Shown: positions 1 through 7,664 of the stretch, one piece after another
Layout of the letters: each line of letters starts with the position of its first letter
How positions within the stretch are numbered: the first letter of the stretch is position 1
Assembly (NCBI GenBank): GCA_964354155.1
Contig: CAYGYG010000034.1
Span: forward strand, 1 to 28,418
Length of the DNA: 28,418 bases
Direction of reading: 5' to 3'
Origin: CAYGYG01 sp964354155
GTDB lineage: Bacteria; Hydrothermota; Tepidihabitantia; SM23-42; CAYGYG01
Notes under the pieces: model-generated
Told to the model about the DNA's origin: nothing
What the model saw: the letters and a program-made list of their open reading frames with translations, nothing else
Database searches by the model: none
Position numbers and translations under genes: made by a program

Positions 1-163
1 CCAGAAAGTCAAAGGCTCGGCCCAGACCAACGAGCTCGGCGGTGACGAATGGTGGAACTTGAGAACGGAGTACAATGAGCTGCCGGCGAGCGGTGTCTAC
101 ATCTTCCACGTCTACTCCAAAGATGTCGGCGAACAAGTCGGCAAGCTTGTGATCATAAGGTGA
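1..163 (+). CDS. C-terminal end of a secreted/surface protein with FlgD/T9SS-like tail domain (partial)
   Basis: The reading frame is open from base 2 to a TGA at 161-163; the gene begins outside the window. The visible 53 residues contain the pattern SGVYIFHVYS followed by GKLVIIR at the very end. That is the usual finish of the beta-sandwich tail (FlgD Ig-like or T9SS type A sorting-like) on large exported proteins of Bacteroidetes, WOR-3 and Zixibacteria-type bacteria. The role of the missing N-terminal part cannot be told. Two small dyads follow the stop (167-182 and 182-197) but neither has a T-tract. The family is recognised by the tail only, so the product name should stay general. Confidence 0.65.
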   Translation, partial: QKVKGSAQTNELGGDEWWNLRTEYNELPASGVYIFHVYSKDVGEQVGKLVIIR

Positions 164-494
164 AAGAGCCGGGCGGACGGCTTCAGAAAGTCCTGAATGC
201 AGCAGGGACGAAATCAATGTTTCATTATTCTTCACATCGGACGTCGACATCTTCGGAGCCTACGTCCTCATTCAGCAACCATTGGTGCAAATGACAAGAT
301 TGTGCCAAAATGGGCGAAGCATATTAGTCACGGGCCTTGGCCGTCAAAGCGGAGTATCCCATTATTCTCTTGACAAGCGCAGGTTCCCAGTTACACTCTC
401 TCCAAGGTGGGATATGATTCGGCAGTTGATTTGCTTTTCAGACAGGTCGGCGTCGCTGGCTGGGCGAGCCTGCAGAGAAACACTTGGCCTTATC
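164..494 (+). other. Intergenic/leader region between the surface-protein gene and the next operon
   Basis: No convincing gene lies here. After the upstream stop there are two adjacent small inverted repeats: AGCCG at 167-171 with CGGCT at 178-182, and TTCAG at 182-186 with CTGAA at 193-197. The second half carries the promoter at 370-397. The open frame that continues upstream to a TTG at 282 would begin before the predicted transcription start near 404, so that longer start is rejected. Confidence 0.5.
370..397 (+). promoter_or_regulatory. Sigma-70-like promoter for the 495-3545 operon
   Basis: TTGACA at 370-375, a 16-bp spacer, and TACACT at 392-397. The start of transcription is expected near 404. 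The -35 is perfect and the -10 matches 4 of 6. The 16-bp spacing agrees with six other promoters in the window. Confidence 0.55.
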
Positions 495-890
495 TTGCGC
501 TGCAGGAAGGCGGCCGTGCTCGCTATCGTATTTGGCCACGTCCTTTCCTTCGGACAGGATCTGTTCGCCGACCCTGACTACATTGTAGGTCGGCAGCAGG
601 GCATAAAGTCCGGCAAGAGGCGCAGCGGAGCAGAATGGCTGCTTTATGGAAGCTGTCTCGGGCCGTTCGTCTACATACCGCTTGGGGCTGCCGTATCTCC
701 GCAACTGGCGACTGAAGACTCGCTGTTGCTTGAGACCAAACCCGAGTCGTACCGGAAAGGATTCCTCAACGGCTACTGCCTGGCCGCAAAAGAGAAGGCT
801 GAAGCTTGGTCCATGGGCGGACTGGCGGTGTGGGTATGCCTAGCGGTCAGTGCCGTCGCCCTGTTCACCATGGAAGAGAGCCCCCATTGA
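495..890 (+). CDS. Small exported/membrane protein of unknown function
   Basis: I do not recognise this family with certainty. The TTG start at 495 gives 131 residues beginning with an Arg/Lys-containing n-region (R2, R4, K5), then a hydrophobic stretch (AAVLAIVFGHVLSFG), then a likely cleavage near LFA|DPD. The mature part has a Gly/Pro-rich hydrophobic segment (LLYGSCLGPFVYIPLG), a polar stretch ending in GFLNGYCLAAKEK, and a second membrane segment (GGLAVWVCLAVSAVALF). Two other starts are possible. GTG at 516 has the best ribosome binding site (AGGAAGG at 504-510, 5-nt spacing) but no charged n-region. ATG at 414 lies only 10 nt after the predicted transcription start. It is first in a three-gene run with two GWxTD-like genes, so an envelope role is likely by context. 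Confidence 0.5.
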   Translation: MRCRKAAVLAIVFGHVLSFGQDLFADPDYIVGRQQGIKSGKRRSGAEWLLYGSCLGPFVYIPLGAAVSPQLATEDSLLLETKPESYRKGFLNGYCLAAKEKAEAWSMGGLAVWVCLAVSAVALFTMEESPH

Positions 891-914
891 AGTAGGATCA
901 GACGGAGGGCAACT

Positions 915-2171
915 ATGTGTCTGTTGATATTGCAGATATTCTGCGCCTTGAGCATAACCGTTGAACCGTATCGCTTCAGTACCGGATACGTCGAACTGTG
1001 GTATCAGATTCCCTCTTCGGCGATCTACCCGACCGGCAACACCATCCAGAGTGCAAAGACCAAACTCGAGTACTCGTATCGGTGCGTGGTCATCAGCGAG
1101 GCCGACAACGACTCGGCGGTTAAGGAGAGCATCAAAAGACCCGCGACCCTTGAAAGATACTCGCGAGAGCCGGTCGTTGATTATATCCCTCTGTACCTCG
1201 CCCCGGGCCATTACCGATATCGGATTGAATTCGAGATCCTCAAAGAGCGAGGTGTCGCCGCAGGGGCGGTCGAAGTGTCGAGCGACACTGCTGCATACTA
1301 CGGCAGCGACCTTTGGCTGGGGAAGCTGGGAAAAGAGTACTTTGAGCGTCGCGGCATAAAATTCTCGGCGGCGCTGGCTCCTGAGTATTCGACGAAGGAT
1401 TACCTGCTTGCTTACCTCGAGATCTACGGGCCGGTTATCGACAGTATCAACTACCGAGTCCAGTACGAAATAACAGACCGTAACAACAACGTCGTGTTCC
1501 AACAGTCACTCAACCGGAACAAACGCGACCCGGTCCAGGTCGATACGTTTGCCTCTGGCCTGGCCCGACTTCCTGACGGTGTCTATGTTTTCAAGTACAT
1601 CGCCACTCTCGCCGATCAGGGAGTGGTCATCACCCGACACAAACAATTCACGATGAAGACTGATGTCGAGGACTTGGCATTCTATGCTGAGCTGCAATAC
1701 ATCGCCACTTCTGGCGAATCCAGGAAGCTCCGGGAGCTCAGCGGACAGGCCCGCGATGATTTTCTTGCCGAGTTCTGGAAGAAGCACGATTACCACGAAT
1801 ACGAACGCCGCATCATTCAAGCCGATAGCCTGTTCACAATCAACGCCGCCAAAGGCCGGGATACCGATCGGGGTAAGTACTTGATCAAGACTGGCCCCCC
1901 GGATGAAATCGAAGTCATGCCTCACGAACAATGGGCAAAACCCATCGAGTTATGGTACTACTACGCGCGAGGCTTCACCGCGATCTTCTGCGACCTAAAA
2001 ACCGACAATAATCCGCGTCTGGTCAAAGAAATCCGAGGCACGCAAATCGCCAAAGAGTCGCTTCGTGACATGAAGTGGTTGCTTGATGTTGCGCCGGGAT
2101 CGTCGACCGATGACTTCAGAACGATAGATGAAGACAGTCCACGCGATCTGAAGGAAGGCCCGATCAACTAG
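915..2171 (+). CDS. GWxTD domain-containing exported protein
   Basis: A 418-residue protein with an ATG start preceded by GGAGGG (904-909). The N-terminus (CLLILQIFCALSITV) reads as a short signal sequence. The middle is rich in beta-strand patterns. The C-terminal third matches the GWxTD module: FLAEFWKKHD, then a GxxTD variant in which Trp is replaced (GRDTDRGKYLIKTGPPDEIE), then ELWYYYARGFTAIFCD. The GWxTD family is known from Bacteroidetes, Gemmatimonadetes, Acidobacteria and candidate phyla; its function is unknown. The gene starts 24 bp after the previous stop and ends 21 bp before another GWxTD-like gene, so the three are probably one transcript from the promoter at 370-397. The family call is firm; function is open. 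Confidence 0.75.
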   Translation: MCLLILQIFCALSITVEPYRFSTGYVELWYQIPSSAIYPTGNTIQSAKTKLEYSYRCVVISEADNDSAVKESIKRPATLERYSREPVVDYIPLYLAPGHYRYRIEFEILKERGVAAGAVEVSSDTAAYYGSDLWLGKLGKEYFERRGIKFSAALAPEYSTKDYLLAYLEIYGPVIDSINYRVQYEITDRNNNVVFQQSLNRNKRDPVQVDTFASGLARLPDGVYVFKYIATLADQGVVITRHKQFTMKTDVEDLAFYAELQYIATSGESRKLRELSGQARDDFLAEFWKKHDYHEYERRIIQADSLFTINAAKGRDTDRGKYLIKTGPPDEIEVMPHEQWAKPIELWYYYARGFTAIFCDLKTDNNPRLVKEIRGTQIAKESLRDMKWLLDVAPGSSTDDFRTIDEDSPRDLKEGPIN

Positions 2172-2192
2172 GCGAGTCGACCCGGAAGCAGC

Positions 2193-3545
2193 ATGACCCT
2201 CCCCTCGCTCAATCGTGCCACGGGCATCAAGTTCTGCTTGCGCATGCGTCCTCGCGTGGTCCTTGAATTCCTTGTTCTGCTGATCGTCTCTTGCGCCTCC
2301 GCGGCGGTCGTGCCCGCGCGCTTCTGGTCTCTTTCCGAACCTGAGAAGAATATCTATCTTGGGCTGGCTGCGCTTGACTCGACCTGTGCATTGAAATACC
2401 TTGGTTATGATACGCCGGCCGAGCGGGCGGCGTATCTTGACGAGAAGTGGTCGTCCCCGGCCGAGAGTATTGCCGCCCTTCAGCGGCGCGTGAGCTCGGC
2501 CGCGATCACCTTCGGGAAGTACAGCACCGTGACCGATGATCGGGCAAAGCTGTGGGTCAGATACGGAACACCAACCGAGCGGAAGATAGTTGAGGCGAGG
2601 AAGAAGCGGATTTCGTTCACGGCTTTCCGCGATGCCCAGCCGGTCGAGGTGTGGACCTATGCTGGTCGCGGCGAGGAGTTCGACTTCGTAAGGCCTTCGA
2701 TCGGCACAGGTTATACCGTCATCGCGGCATCGCGCTTTGGGGAGAAGGCACCAGTAGCCTGGCTTACCGCCACAGGGCCCGCGGATGCCGTGGCGGGCCG
2801 AACCAATCTTCGCACCCCGGCCTTTGACATAAGCTTTGGACGCTTCCGGCAGAAGAAGGGAGTGACGCGTCTCGAAGTATACTCTTCTCTGGAGTTGGGC
2901 GACACTGCAGGGGTGGTTCTGAGACGCGACATCGACATCTTTGAATCGGACGGGACTAAAGTCGATTCGATCTCCGAGCTGCTTGTACCGCGGGGTCGAG
3001 GTTATTGCCACTTCATCGATCAGGCCTCGATGCTGCTGGCTCCGAAAACTTACCGGGTGGTGTTCTCGCTCGCCGCACTGCCGACCGGCGTGCGAGTCAC
3101 CAAGACGCTCAACATCGAGATGCTGGAATATGCCGAGGACCTGAAGATGGTCAGCGATCTCGTTAAGGCATCGCTCATTGACCCCTATTCAGTCTCGCCA
3201 AAATTCGAAAAGCCCGGGCTGGGGCGGGTGATACCGATGGTCAGGAATACCACCGAGGCGTATCAACCTTTCTATCTGTACCATGAGGTCTACAACCTTA
3301 TGTTCGACGAGAAGGGCAATCACCGCGCCAAGACTACCTACCGCATCTTCGAAGTGACCGGCCTTGAGGAACAGACCGTCGATTTTGTGGAGTATATCGA
3401 TGAGAATACGGGGGCAACCGCCTACTTCGGAGTGAAGTATCATCCGATGGATCTGCCGCCTGGCACATACGTGATCGTTGCCGAAACGGTCGACCTCGTT
3501 AGCGGACGCACTACCAGTACCTCCTGCACCTTCGAACTCCAATAG
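2193..3545 (+). CDS. Divergent GWxTD-like exported protein
   Basis: A 450-residue protein. The ATG at 2193 has a partial ribosome binding site (GGAAG, 2184-2188). An internal ATG at 2244 would give a cleaner signal peptide (MRPRVVLEFLVLLIVSCASAA) but has no binding site, so 2193 is kept. After the signal sequence comes SLSEPEKNIYLGLAALD and EKWSSP. A GWxTD-like core follows (STVTDDRAKLWVRYGTPTER), then PVEVWTYAGRGEEFDFV. The second half has repeated beta-strand patterns (RLEVYSSLEL, YRVVFSLAALP, GTYVIVAETVDLVSGRTT) like carbohydrate-binding or Ig-like domains. The core resembles the upstream GWxTD protein but lacks both G and W, so it is a diverged member or paralogue. It is the last gene of the run; the convergent spacer follows. 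Confidence 0.6.
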   Translation: MTLPSLNRATGIKFCLRMRPRVVLEFLVLLIVSCASAAVVPARFWSLSEPEKNIYLGLAALDSTCALKYLGYDTPAERAAYLDEKWSSPAESIAALQRRVSSAAITFGKYSTVTDDRAKLWVRYGTPTERKIVEARKKRISFTAFRDAQPVEVWTYAGRGEEFDFVRPSIGTGYTVIAASRFGEKAPVAWLTATGPADAVAGRTNLRTPAFDISFGRFRQKKGVTRLEVYSSLELGDTAGVVLRRDIDIFESDGTKVDSISELLVPRGRGYCHFIDQASMLLAPKTYRVVFSLAALPTGVRVTKTLNIEMLEYAEDLKMVSDLVKASLIDPYSVSPKFEKPGLGRVIPMVRNTTEAYQPFYLYHEVYNLMFDEKGNHRAKTTYRIFEVTGLEEQTVDFVEYIDENTGATAYFGVKYHPMDLPPGTYVIVAETVDLVSGRTTSTSCTFELQ

Positions 3546-3982
3546 ACCCGTCGACCTCTACCAGTTCCTTAAAGAGCAATGGGGTCGAATGCTACAAGGA
3601 GCACAAGAGTGCCTCAGCGCAAGCGAGCGCTATATCTCCTGGGTCTGACCTGTGCGCCAGGGAGCAAGCTCGTAGCCAGCATACCTGCCCCCTTGATTTT
3701 TGTTGCGCGGACGAGACAATAGGCATCTTGTGAAATTAGCACCGGGGGCACACGCCATCTCCCCCACCCATTATGTAAGAAACCATTGAGAAGGCAGCGT
3801 TGGGAGTTGCATGATGCGGCGGAGAAACCGGCAGGTGGGCGAGCCTGAAGAACACATGATACGAACAGCGGAAGATGTGGGGTTTTGGCTGAAACATAAC
3901 AGCATGCTGTATCATATCTGTGACGGCCGTCGCAGGTTTGAAATGAACATAGATACAGCGCAGTGTCCGGGACAACGCCCAT
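3546..3982. other. Convergent intergenic spacer with small palindromes
   Basis: This 437-bp gap separates the plus-strand GWxTD run from the minus-strand queE end. I see no recognisable gene, promoter or T-tailed terminator. It holds a near-perfect 12-bp palindrome (ACAGCATGCTGT, about 3900-3911), a 10-bp palindrome (GACGGCCGTC, about 3922-3931), and an outer pair ATGATAC/GTATCAT flanking the first. Open frames on both strands are short and read like chance frames. One weak candidate is listed separately. Confidence 0.5.
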
Positions 3983-3996
3983 TCACTTCAGTTTGA
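3811..3996 (+). CDS. Doubtful small ORF, 61 residues
   Basis: ATG at 3811 is preceded by GGGAG (3802-3806) at 4-nt spacing, and the frame runs 61 residues to overlap the end of queE by 14 bp. The product is Arg-rich with no domain I know (contains GFWLKHNSMLYHICDGRRR). A longer minus-strand frame covers the same DNA. The ribosome binding site is its only support, and it may be a remnant or chance frame. Confidence 0.18.
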   Translation: MMRRRNRQVGEPEEHMIRTAEDVGFWLKHNSMLYHICDGRRRFEMNIDTAQCPGQRPFTSV

Positions 3997-4669
3997 GATA
4001 TTTATGCATCTGGGGGATGATGCGGACATCGTTCAGAGTACAGAGCGCATACTCCTGAAACGGCATCAACTCCCGAACACCCTTGCCCCATATTGGCTGG
4101 AGAACGAGCGGGATTCGGCGATCCACCCTATTGATGATTGCGACGACCCGCTTGAGTTCGCTCAACTTCATTCTCTTACCAGCGACAACCTTCACAAAGC
4201 AGTCATTCTTTCTGCAGGCCCGGAGAAAACGTTCATGCTCCTTCCAGAATGGTCGCCGCCCGGTCACTGAAGGGATCTTGAAATCGACGCTAACAACATC
4301 TATATAAGGAAGAATCCTTGGAAGGACCAAGGTTCTGGTGCCATTAGTTTCGAGGTAAATGGTTTTGAACCTTCTCTTTAGGTGTTTTAGTATATCTACC
4401 AGAAAATCAGGCTGTTCTAGCGGCTCGCCGCCCGTGATTGACACTTCTCTTTCCTGCACCAGATCGGCAACAAACGCAGCTTCAACCGGGTTGGCGAAAC
4501 TTGCTCCCTCGAACCGGAAATGCGCCGGGCTGACTTGTGCATACTTGGTGTCGCAATACCGGCATCTTAAGCGGCAGCCGGCCAGCCTGATGAATGCTTG
4601 CCTCCGCCCCACATATATCCCCTCACCCTGAATCGACGTAAAGATCTCGGAAATCCAACCCTTACTCAT
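3983..4669 (-). CDS. queE: 7-carboxy-7-deazaguanine synthase, radical SAM (QueE)
   Basis: A 228-residue radical SAM enzyme that converts 6-carboxy-tetrahydropterin to 7-carboxy-7-deazaguanine, the step between QueD and QueC in preQ0/queuosine synthesis. The N-terminus carries the family's EIFTSIQGEG signature (residues 8-17). The cluster motif is CX3CX2C at C32, C36, C39. The SAM-binding GGEP is at 80-83. Length is normal for the family. The ATG at 4669 follows a GAAGG binding site. It is the last gene of the long minus-strand run, separated from the DUF366 gene by 228 bp of repeat-rich spacer, so it may also have its own promoter there. queC, queD and a QueG-like gene lie just upstream, which confirms the pathway. 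Confidence 0.93.
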   Translation of the reverse strand: MSKGWISEIFTSIQGEGIYVGRRQAFIRLAGCRLRCRYCDTKYAQVSPAHFRFEGASFANPVEAAFVADLVQEREVSITGGEPLEQPDFLVDILKHLKRRFKTIYLETNGTRTLVLPRILPYIDVVSVDFKIPSVTGRRPFWKEHERFLRACRKNDCFVKVVAGKRMKLSELKRVVAIINRVDRRIPLVLQPIWGKGVRELMPFQEYALCTLNDVRIIPQMHKYLKLK

Positions 4670-4897
4670 CTTGCCTTCGGCATCGATTACAGTGATGAAT
4701 AATTGAGCTCCCTCGCTGCGCTCGGGACGATGCTAGGCATCGGATTACAGCGATAGTACGGCCGATTACAGAGATTGAATTTCGAATCATTCCATCCGAG
4801 TAGCCAGTAGCAAGTAGAGAGTAACGAGAAGGAGAACCGGACGTTTCGTCCTTCGTCCGAGTGAGCGCAGCGAACGGACATCCTACGCCCATCGCTT
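4670..4897. repeat. Repeat-rich spacer between queE and the DUF366 gene
   Basis: No gene is seen. The segment is a mosaic of short repeats. There are three copies of a GATTACA-type word (GATTACAGTGATGA 4685-4698, GATTACAGCGAT 4743-4754, GATTACAGAGAT 4764-4775). An inverted pair is built on TCGCTGCGCTC (about 4716-4726) and GAGCGCAGCGA (about 4864-4874). A run of AGTAGC/AGTAG words lies at about 4800-4820. GGACG/CGTCC dyads lie at about 4838-4862. The same GATTACA word recurs at 22594-22628 and, inverted, at 26898-26909. Confidence 0.6.
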
Positions 4898-5455
4898 TCA
4901 GTCCACCCACTTCGTCTTGCACCGGGCGGTCTGAATTCTTTCGACCTCTTTCGAATAGCGGTCCAGCACCTGGTTGGCGAATTCGGCCGGCTCAAGCTTG
5001 TAATCATTCAAGCCTTTGGTCTTAACCGGCGTATTGGCCGACGAGATGTTGATCCCGACATGCATCAAGGTCGAGACCGGCGACACGGTGGCAACCGAAA
5101 TCGTCAGCTTCGCGTCACCGTCATAGATGTCCGTGCCGTCTTTCCTGAAGTTGCTGTTCTTCACGAGTTCGGCAAGAATGTCCTTGATGATCCCGGTGAT
5201 CAGATACTGTCTGAGCACAGCCTTTTCAAGATCGGTGTCAAAGTGCTCGGCGATGAAGTGCAGCATTTGCTCGGAGAAGATCGACTTGCCGGCCTTACGG
5301 TCTTCCATGTCGACCATCTCCTTGAGCTTGACGTCGCACTTCCCGATGAATCCGACGATCGAGTCGCCGGCCAGACCGAATGTATCGAGCGCATAGTGAC
5401 TCATCAGTTGTTCGCCCGTATAGTCAATCGCGTCCTTGATATATCGATAGCGCAT
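4898..5455 (-). CDS. DUF366 family protein
   Basis: A 185-residue protein matching the DUF366 family: YRYIKDAIDYTGEQL near the N-terminus, FGLAGDSIVGFIGKCDV, MVDMEDRKAG, MLHFIAEHFD, then a conserved strand (LTISVATVSPVSTLMHVGIN) and an ending ARCKTKWV. Biochemical function is not established to my knowledge. The ATG at 5455 is preferred over the GTG at 5458 because AAGGAGG (5462-5468) is then 6 nt away. The binding site overlaps the queC stop, so translation is probably coupled. Its place between queC and queE suggests a link to 7-deazaguanine metabolism, but that is inference from location only. Confidence 0.8.
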   Translation of the reverse strand: MRYRYIKDAIDYTGEQLMSHYALDTFGLAGDSIVGFIGKCDVKLKEMVDMEDRKAGKSIFSEQMLHFIAEHFDTDLEKAVLRQYLITGIIKDILAELVKNSNFRKDGTDIYDGDAKLTISVATVSPVSTLMHVGINISSANTPVKTKGLNDYKLEPAEFANQVLDRYSKEVERIQTARCKTKWVD

Positions 5456-5467
5456 CACTTGCCTCCT

Positions 5468-6130
5468 TTAATTCTTCTTAAACAGCAGTGCTAAGTACTT
5501 CTGTGCGCCGGCTTCGTCCAGCGCATCTTTCAAGCGCCGGCAGCTTATGCACTTGCCGCACATTCTCTTCCTGCCCAAGTAACATGAATAGACGAACTGA
5601 AACGGAACCCCATGCTTGATGCCGATGCGGACTATCTCACTCTTGTCAAGACGACCGACCAGACTTGTCACCCTGACCTTGCCCCGCGTCGAAAAACCCA
5701 GCGCCTTGTTGAATGCTTCGACGAATGCCCGCCGGTTATCCGGAAACTCCCGAGCCTCTTCCCGGTTGAACCCGGCGACGACATGCCTGACGCCGGCCGA
5801 CTCGGCGATGGCCGCGGCAATGCTCAAGAAGACTCCGTTACGATTCGGCACCCAGACGTCGTCAACTGAAACCAGGCGCCGGTAACCGGCCGGATTACTC
5901 TGCGTCAACGCCGACCGGCTGATCAGGCCCAGCCACGAAATATCCAAAACGCAGTGTCTTACGCCGAAATACCGGCAGACGGCGCCCGCCGCCTTCAGTT
6001 CCGGTCGGATCGCCCTCTGGCCGTAATCGAAAGTCAGCGCAAAGACCACTCGGTACCTGCGCCGGGCCAAGGCCAACGCCACGACTGAATCAAGACCCCC
6101 TGAAAGAAGGACTATGCACCTACTCCTCAT
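5468..6130 (-). CDS. queC: 7-cyano-7-deazaguanine (preQ0) synthase QueC
   Basis: A 220-residue ATP-dependent enzyme that turns 7-carboxy-7-deazaguanine plus ammonia into preQ0. The PP-loop SGGLDS is at residues 10-15. FDYGQRA follows. The C-terminal zinc site has C183, C191, C194 and C197 (YSCYLGRKRMCGKCISC). The start at 6130 gives the typical N-terminus (MRSRCIVLLSGGLDS); an ATG at 6148 would add six residues and has a close GAAGG. The gene overlaps queD by 11 bp and ends next to the DUF366 binding site, so it is inside one operon. QueC in this pathway is cytoplasmic. Confidence 0.93.
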   Translation of the reverse strand: MRSRCIVLLSGGLDSVVALALARRRYRVVFALTFDYGQRAIRPELKAAGAVCRYFGVRHCVLDISWLGLISRSALTQSNPAGYRRLVSVDDVWVPNRNGVFLSIAAAIAESAGVRHVVAGFNREEAREFPDNRRAFVEAFNKALGFSTRGKVRVTSLVGRLDKSEIVRIGIKHGVPFQFVYSCYLGRKRMCGKCISCRRLKDALDEAGAQKYLALLFKKN

Positions 6131-6482
6131 AGACCGCCCTGGACTCATCGCCTTCCCAGACCGCGACCGATTCCAGCGATCCGCCTTTGATGCTCTGCTT
6201 CAGCTTGTCATGGATATAGCAGGCGATCATCTCCGCGGTTGGATTGCGCCGTCGAAAGAACGCCAACTGATTCAAGTTCTTGTGGTCAAGCGTCTTCAGC
6301 ACCTTGCCCAGCCGTCGTTTGAGGATCCGGAAGTCGATCGCGATGCCGAGGTGGTCCAGCTTCTCCCGCGCTACCGTCACTTCGACCTCGAAATTGTGCC
6401 CGTGCCCGCCGGCACAGTCACCCTTATACCCACGCACATAATGCGCGGCCGAGAACTTGCCCTTGACTGCGATTTTAAACAT
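6120..6482 (-). CDS. queD: 6-carboxy-5,6,7,8-tetrahydropterin synthase QueD
   Basis: A 120-residue PTPS/QueD-type enzyme that makes 6-carboxytetrahydropterin from dihydroneopterin triphosphate, feeding QueE. Zinc ligands are H14, H27 and H29 (the latter in HGHN). The catalytic Cys is C23 in a CxxxHGH arrangement, which is the QueD rather than the eukaryotic PTPS pattern. DFRILKRRL, LDHKNLN, NPTAEMIACYI and the C-terminal VWEGDESRA complete the signature. The second of two adjacent ATGs (6482) is chosen because GAGG then lies 5 nt upstream. Neighbours queC and queE confirm the assignment. No folE (GTP cyclohydrolase) or queF was seen in the window. Confidence 0.93.
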   Translation of the reverse strand: MFKIAVKGKFSAAHYVRGYKGDCAGGHGHNFEVEVTVAREKLDHLGIAIDFRILKRRLGKVLKTLDHKNLNQLAFFRRRNPTAEMIACYIHDKLKQSIKGGSLESVAVWEGDESRAVYEE

Positions 6483-6489
6483 CATTGCC

Positions 6490-7026
6490 TCAACTTTTCA
6501 GTTCCTTCTTCAGATCATCCCTCAGCTGACCGAAGAAATCGATGACGCGCTCGAGCCGGTAATCAGGATACGTCCAGGCGAACGGCTCAAAACGCTGGTG
6601 CTGAAAGATGAGCGTCATCTCGACGAAAACCCCATCGCCCAAGTAGATCCGGTGACCGGAATGCTTGCGGGTCGTCAACAGCAAGCTGTGCATCGTAACC
6701 AGGCCGGGGTCGATGTTGATGCGCCGGCCCGCCCCCGGCTTGGTCAGCTTCTCTTCCAGCGCGACGGCACGGTGTTTGAACCGAACCAGCACGTCCTGCC
6801 CGACTTGATTATGGAAAGCAACCCACGTGCGCATCAACCCCGGGCCCATCTCCTTCTCGTAGTAACCACTCTGGACGAAGGGAAAGGGGTCGAACGAACG
6901 CCGTACTCCGGCCAGTTGCTCGGGCCACAGTTCTTCCATCGAGCCGATGAGGTCGAGCTCACCGGTCAGAATGCCGACGATGGGAATCCCCAGTATCTGC
7001 TTTTGGTCAAAGTCCATTTTTTTCAT
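6490..7026 (-). CDS. DUF4416 family protein
   Basis: A 178-residue protein fitting DUF4416: an N-terminal strand with GILTGELDL, FPFVQSGYYEKEMGPGLMRTWVAFHN, a central GRRINIDPGLVT, and a C-terminal RIYLGDGVFVEMTL plus WTYPDYRLE. Function is unknown. It starts with an ATGA overlap with the stop of the QueG-like gene and ends a few bases before queD, so it is firmly within the operon. DUF4416 genes occur in many anaerobic candidate-phylum and deltaproteobacterial genomes. The link to queuosine here is positional only. Confidence 0.8.
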   Translation of the reverse strand: MKKMDFDQKQILGIPIVGILTGELDLIGSMEELWPEQLAGVRRSFDPFPFVQSGYYEKEMGPGLMRTWVAFHNQVGQDVLVRFKHRAVALEEKLTKPGAGRRINIDPGLVTMHSLLLTTRKHSGHRIYLGDGVFVEMTLIFQHQRFEPFAWTYPDYRLERVIDFFGQLRDDLKKELKS

Positions 7027-7664
7027 CTACTACACGCCTTCACACAAACGCCGCAGATCTGCTGTCCGATCCCGGGCAGAGCGGCAAACTCGTTGAGCTT
7101 CCGGCCGCACCGGTCGATGTCGACCCCGTTTTCGGATATCGCGCCGGCCGGGCAGACGTCGACGCAAGCACGACACGCGCCGCAGCTATCGTCGATCGGT
7201 TGGTCCGTCTCGATGGGCGCGTCGGTCAGAACCGTCGCGTAGCGCACGCGCGCACCGTATCTCGGATTGACGAGCAGTCCGGACCGGCCCCGGAAACCAA
7301 GCCCGGCCAAGTACCCCAGGTACCGGTGGGAAAGGTGCCCGTGCCTTCGATCGCGGTCAACGGTCTGGGAAGCCGGGATCGCCAGCGAACGGTAGCCGCT
7401 CCTTTCGAGTTGATGGGCGAACCGCTCGGCGGCCTGGTCCAACAGCCAGTTGACGGTCTTGTAGTGATGTTTGTACAGCAACGACGGCCGATCGGTCACC
7501 GTCCGCACGACCGCGCGCGAAAGAACATAGCCCATCACCAGTGCCCGCGGCCACGGATCCGATGTCTCGACCGGCTTCGTGTCCTTACCGGTCAAATCCG
7601 CGATCCCGACAAGCTCAATGCCAAGATCAGACAGGAATTCCGCTATTCTCAGTCGCTCCAGCAT
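7023..7664 (-). CDS. QueG-like 4Fe-4S double-cluster protein (epoxyqueuosine-reductase-related)
   Basis: A 213-residue protein related to the core of epoxyqueuosine reductase QueG. The QueG-type stretch LAGLGFRGRSGLLVNPRYG leads into two ferredoxin-type cluster sites: C161, C164, C167, C171 and C186, C204, C207, C211. It differs from true QueG in two ways. The DTGP segment that carries the catalytic Asp ahead of the GLG region is absent; here the sequence is PASQTVDRDRRHGHLSHR. The C-terminal HEAT-like part is missing. It may be a paralogue with another redox role. The ATG at 7664 is preferred over a GTG at 7676. It overlaps scpB by 38 bp and the next gene by ATGA. Confidence 0.75.
   Translation of the reverse strand: MLERLRIAEFLSDLGIELVGIADLTGKDTKPVETSDPWPRALVMGYVLSRAVVRTVTDRPSLLYKHHYKTVNWLLDQAAERFAHQLERSGYRSLAIPASQTVDRDRRHGHLSHRYLGYLAGLGFRGRSGLLVNPRYGARVRYATVLTDAPIETDQPIDDSCGACRACVDVCPAGAISENGVDIDRCGRKLNEFAALPGIGQQICGVCVKACSR

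Noticed and set aside
282..494. Upstream extension of the small membrane protein to TTG at 282
   Set aside because: It would start before the promoter at 370-397 and the added residues show no conserved or signal-like pattern.
3614..3982. Minus-strand frame of 122 residues in the convergent spacer
   Set aside because: Cys- and Arg-rich with no family pattern, no ribosome binding site seen, and competing frames on the other strand.
4687..5007. Frames over the queE/DUF366 spacer
   Set aside because: They read through short intergenic repeats (for example SLLATGYS-type low-complexity text).
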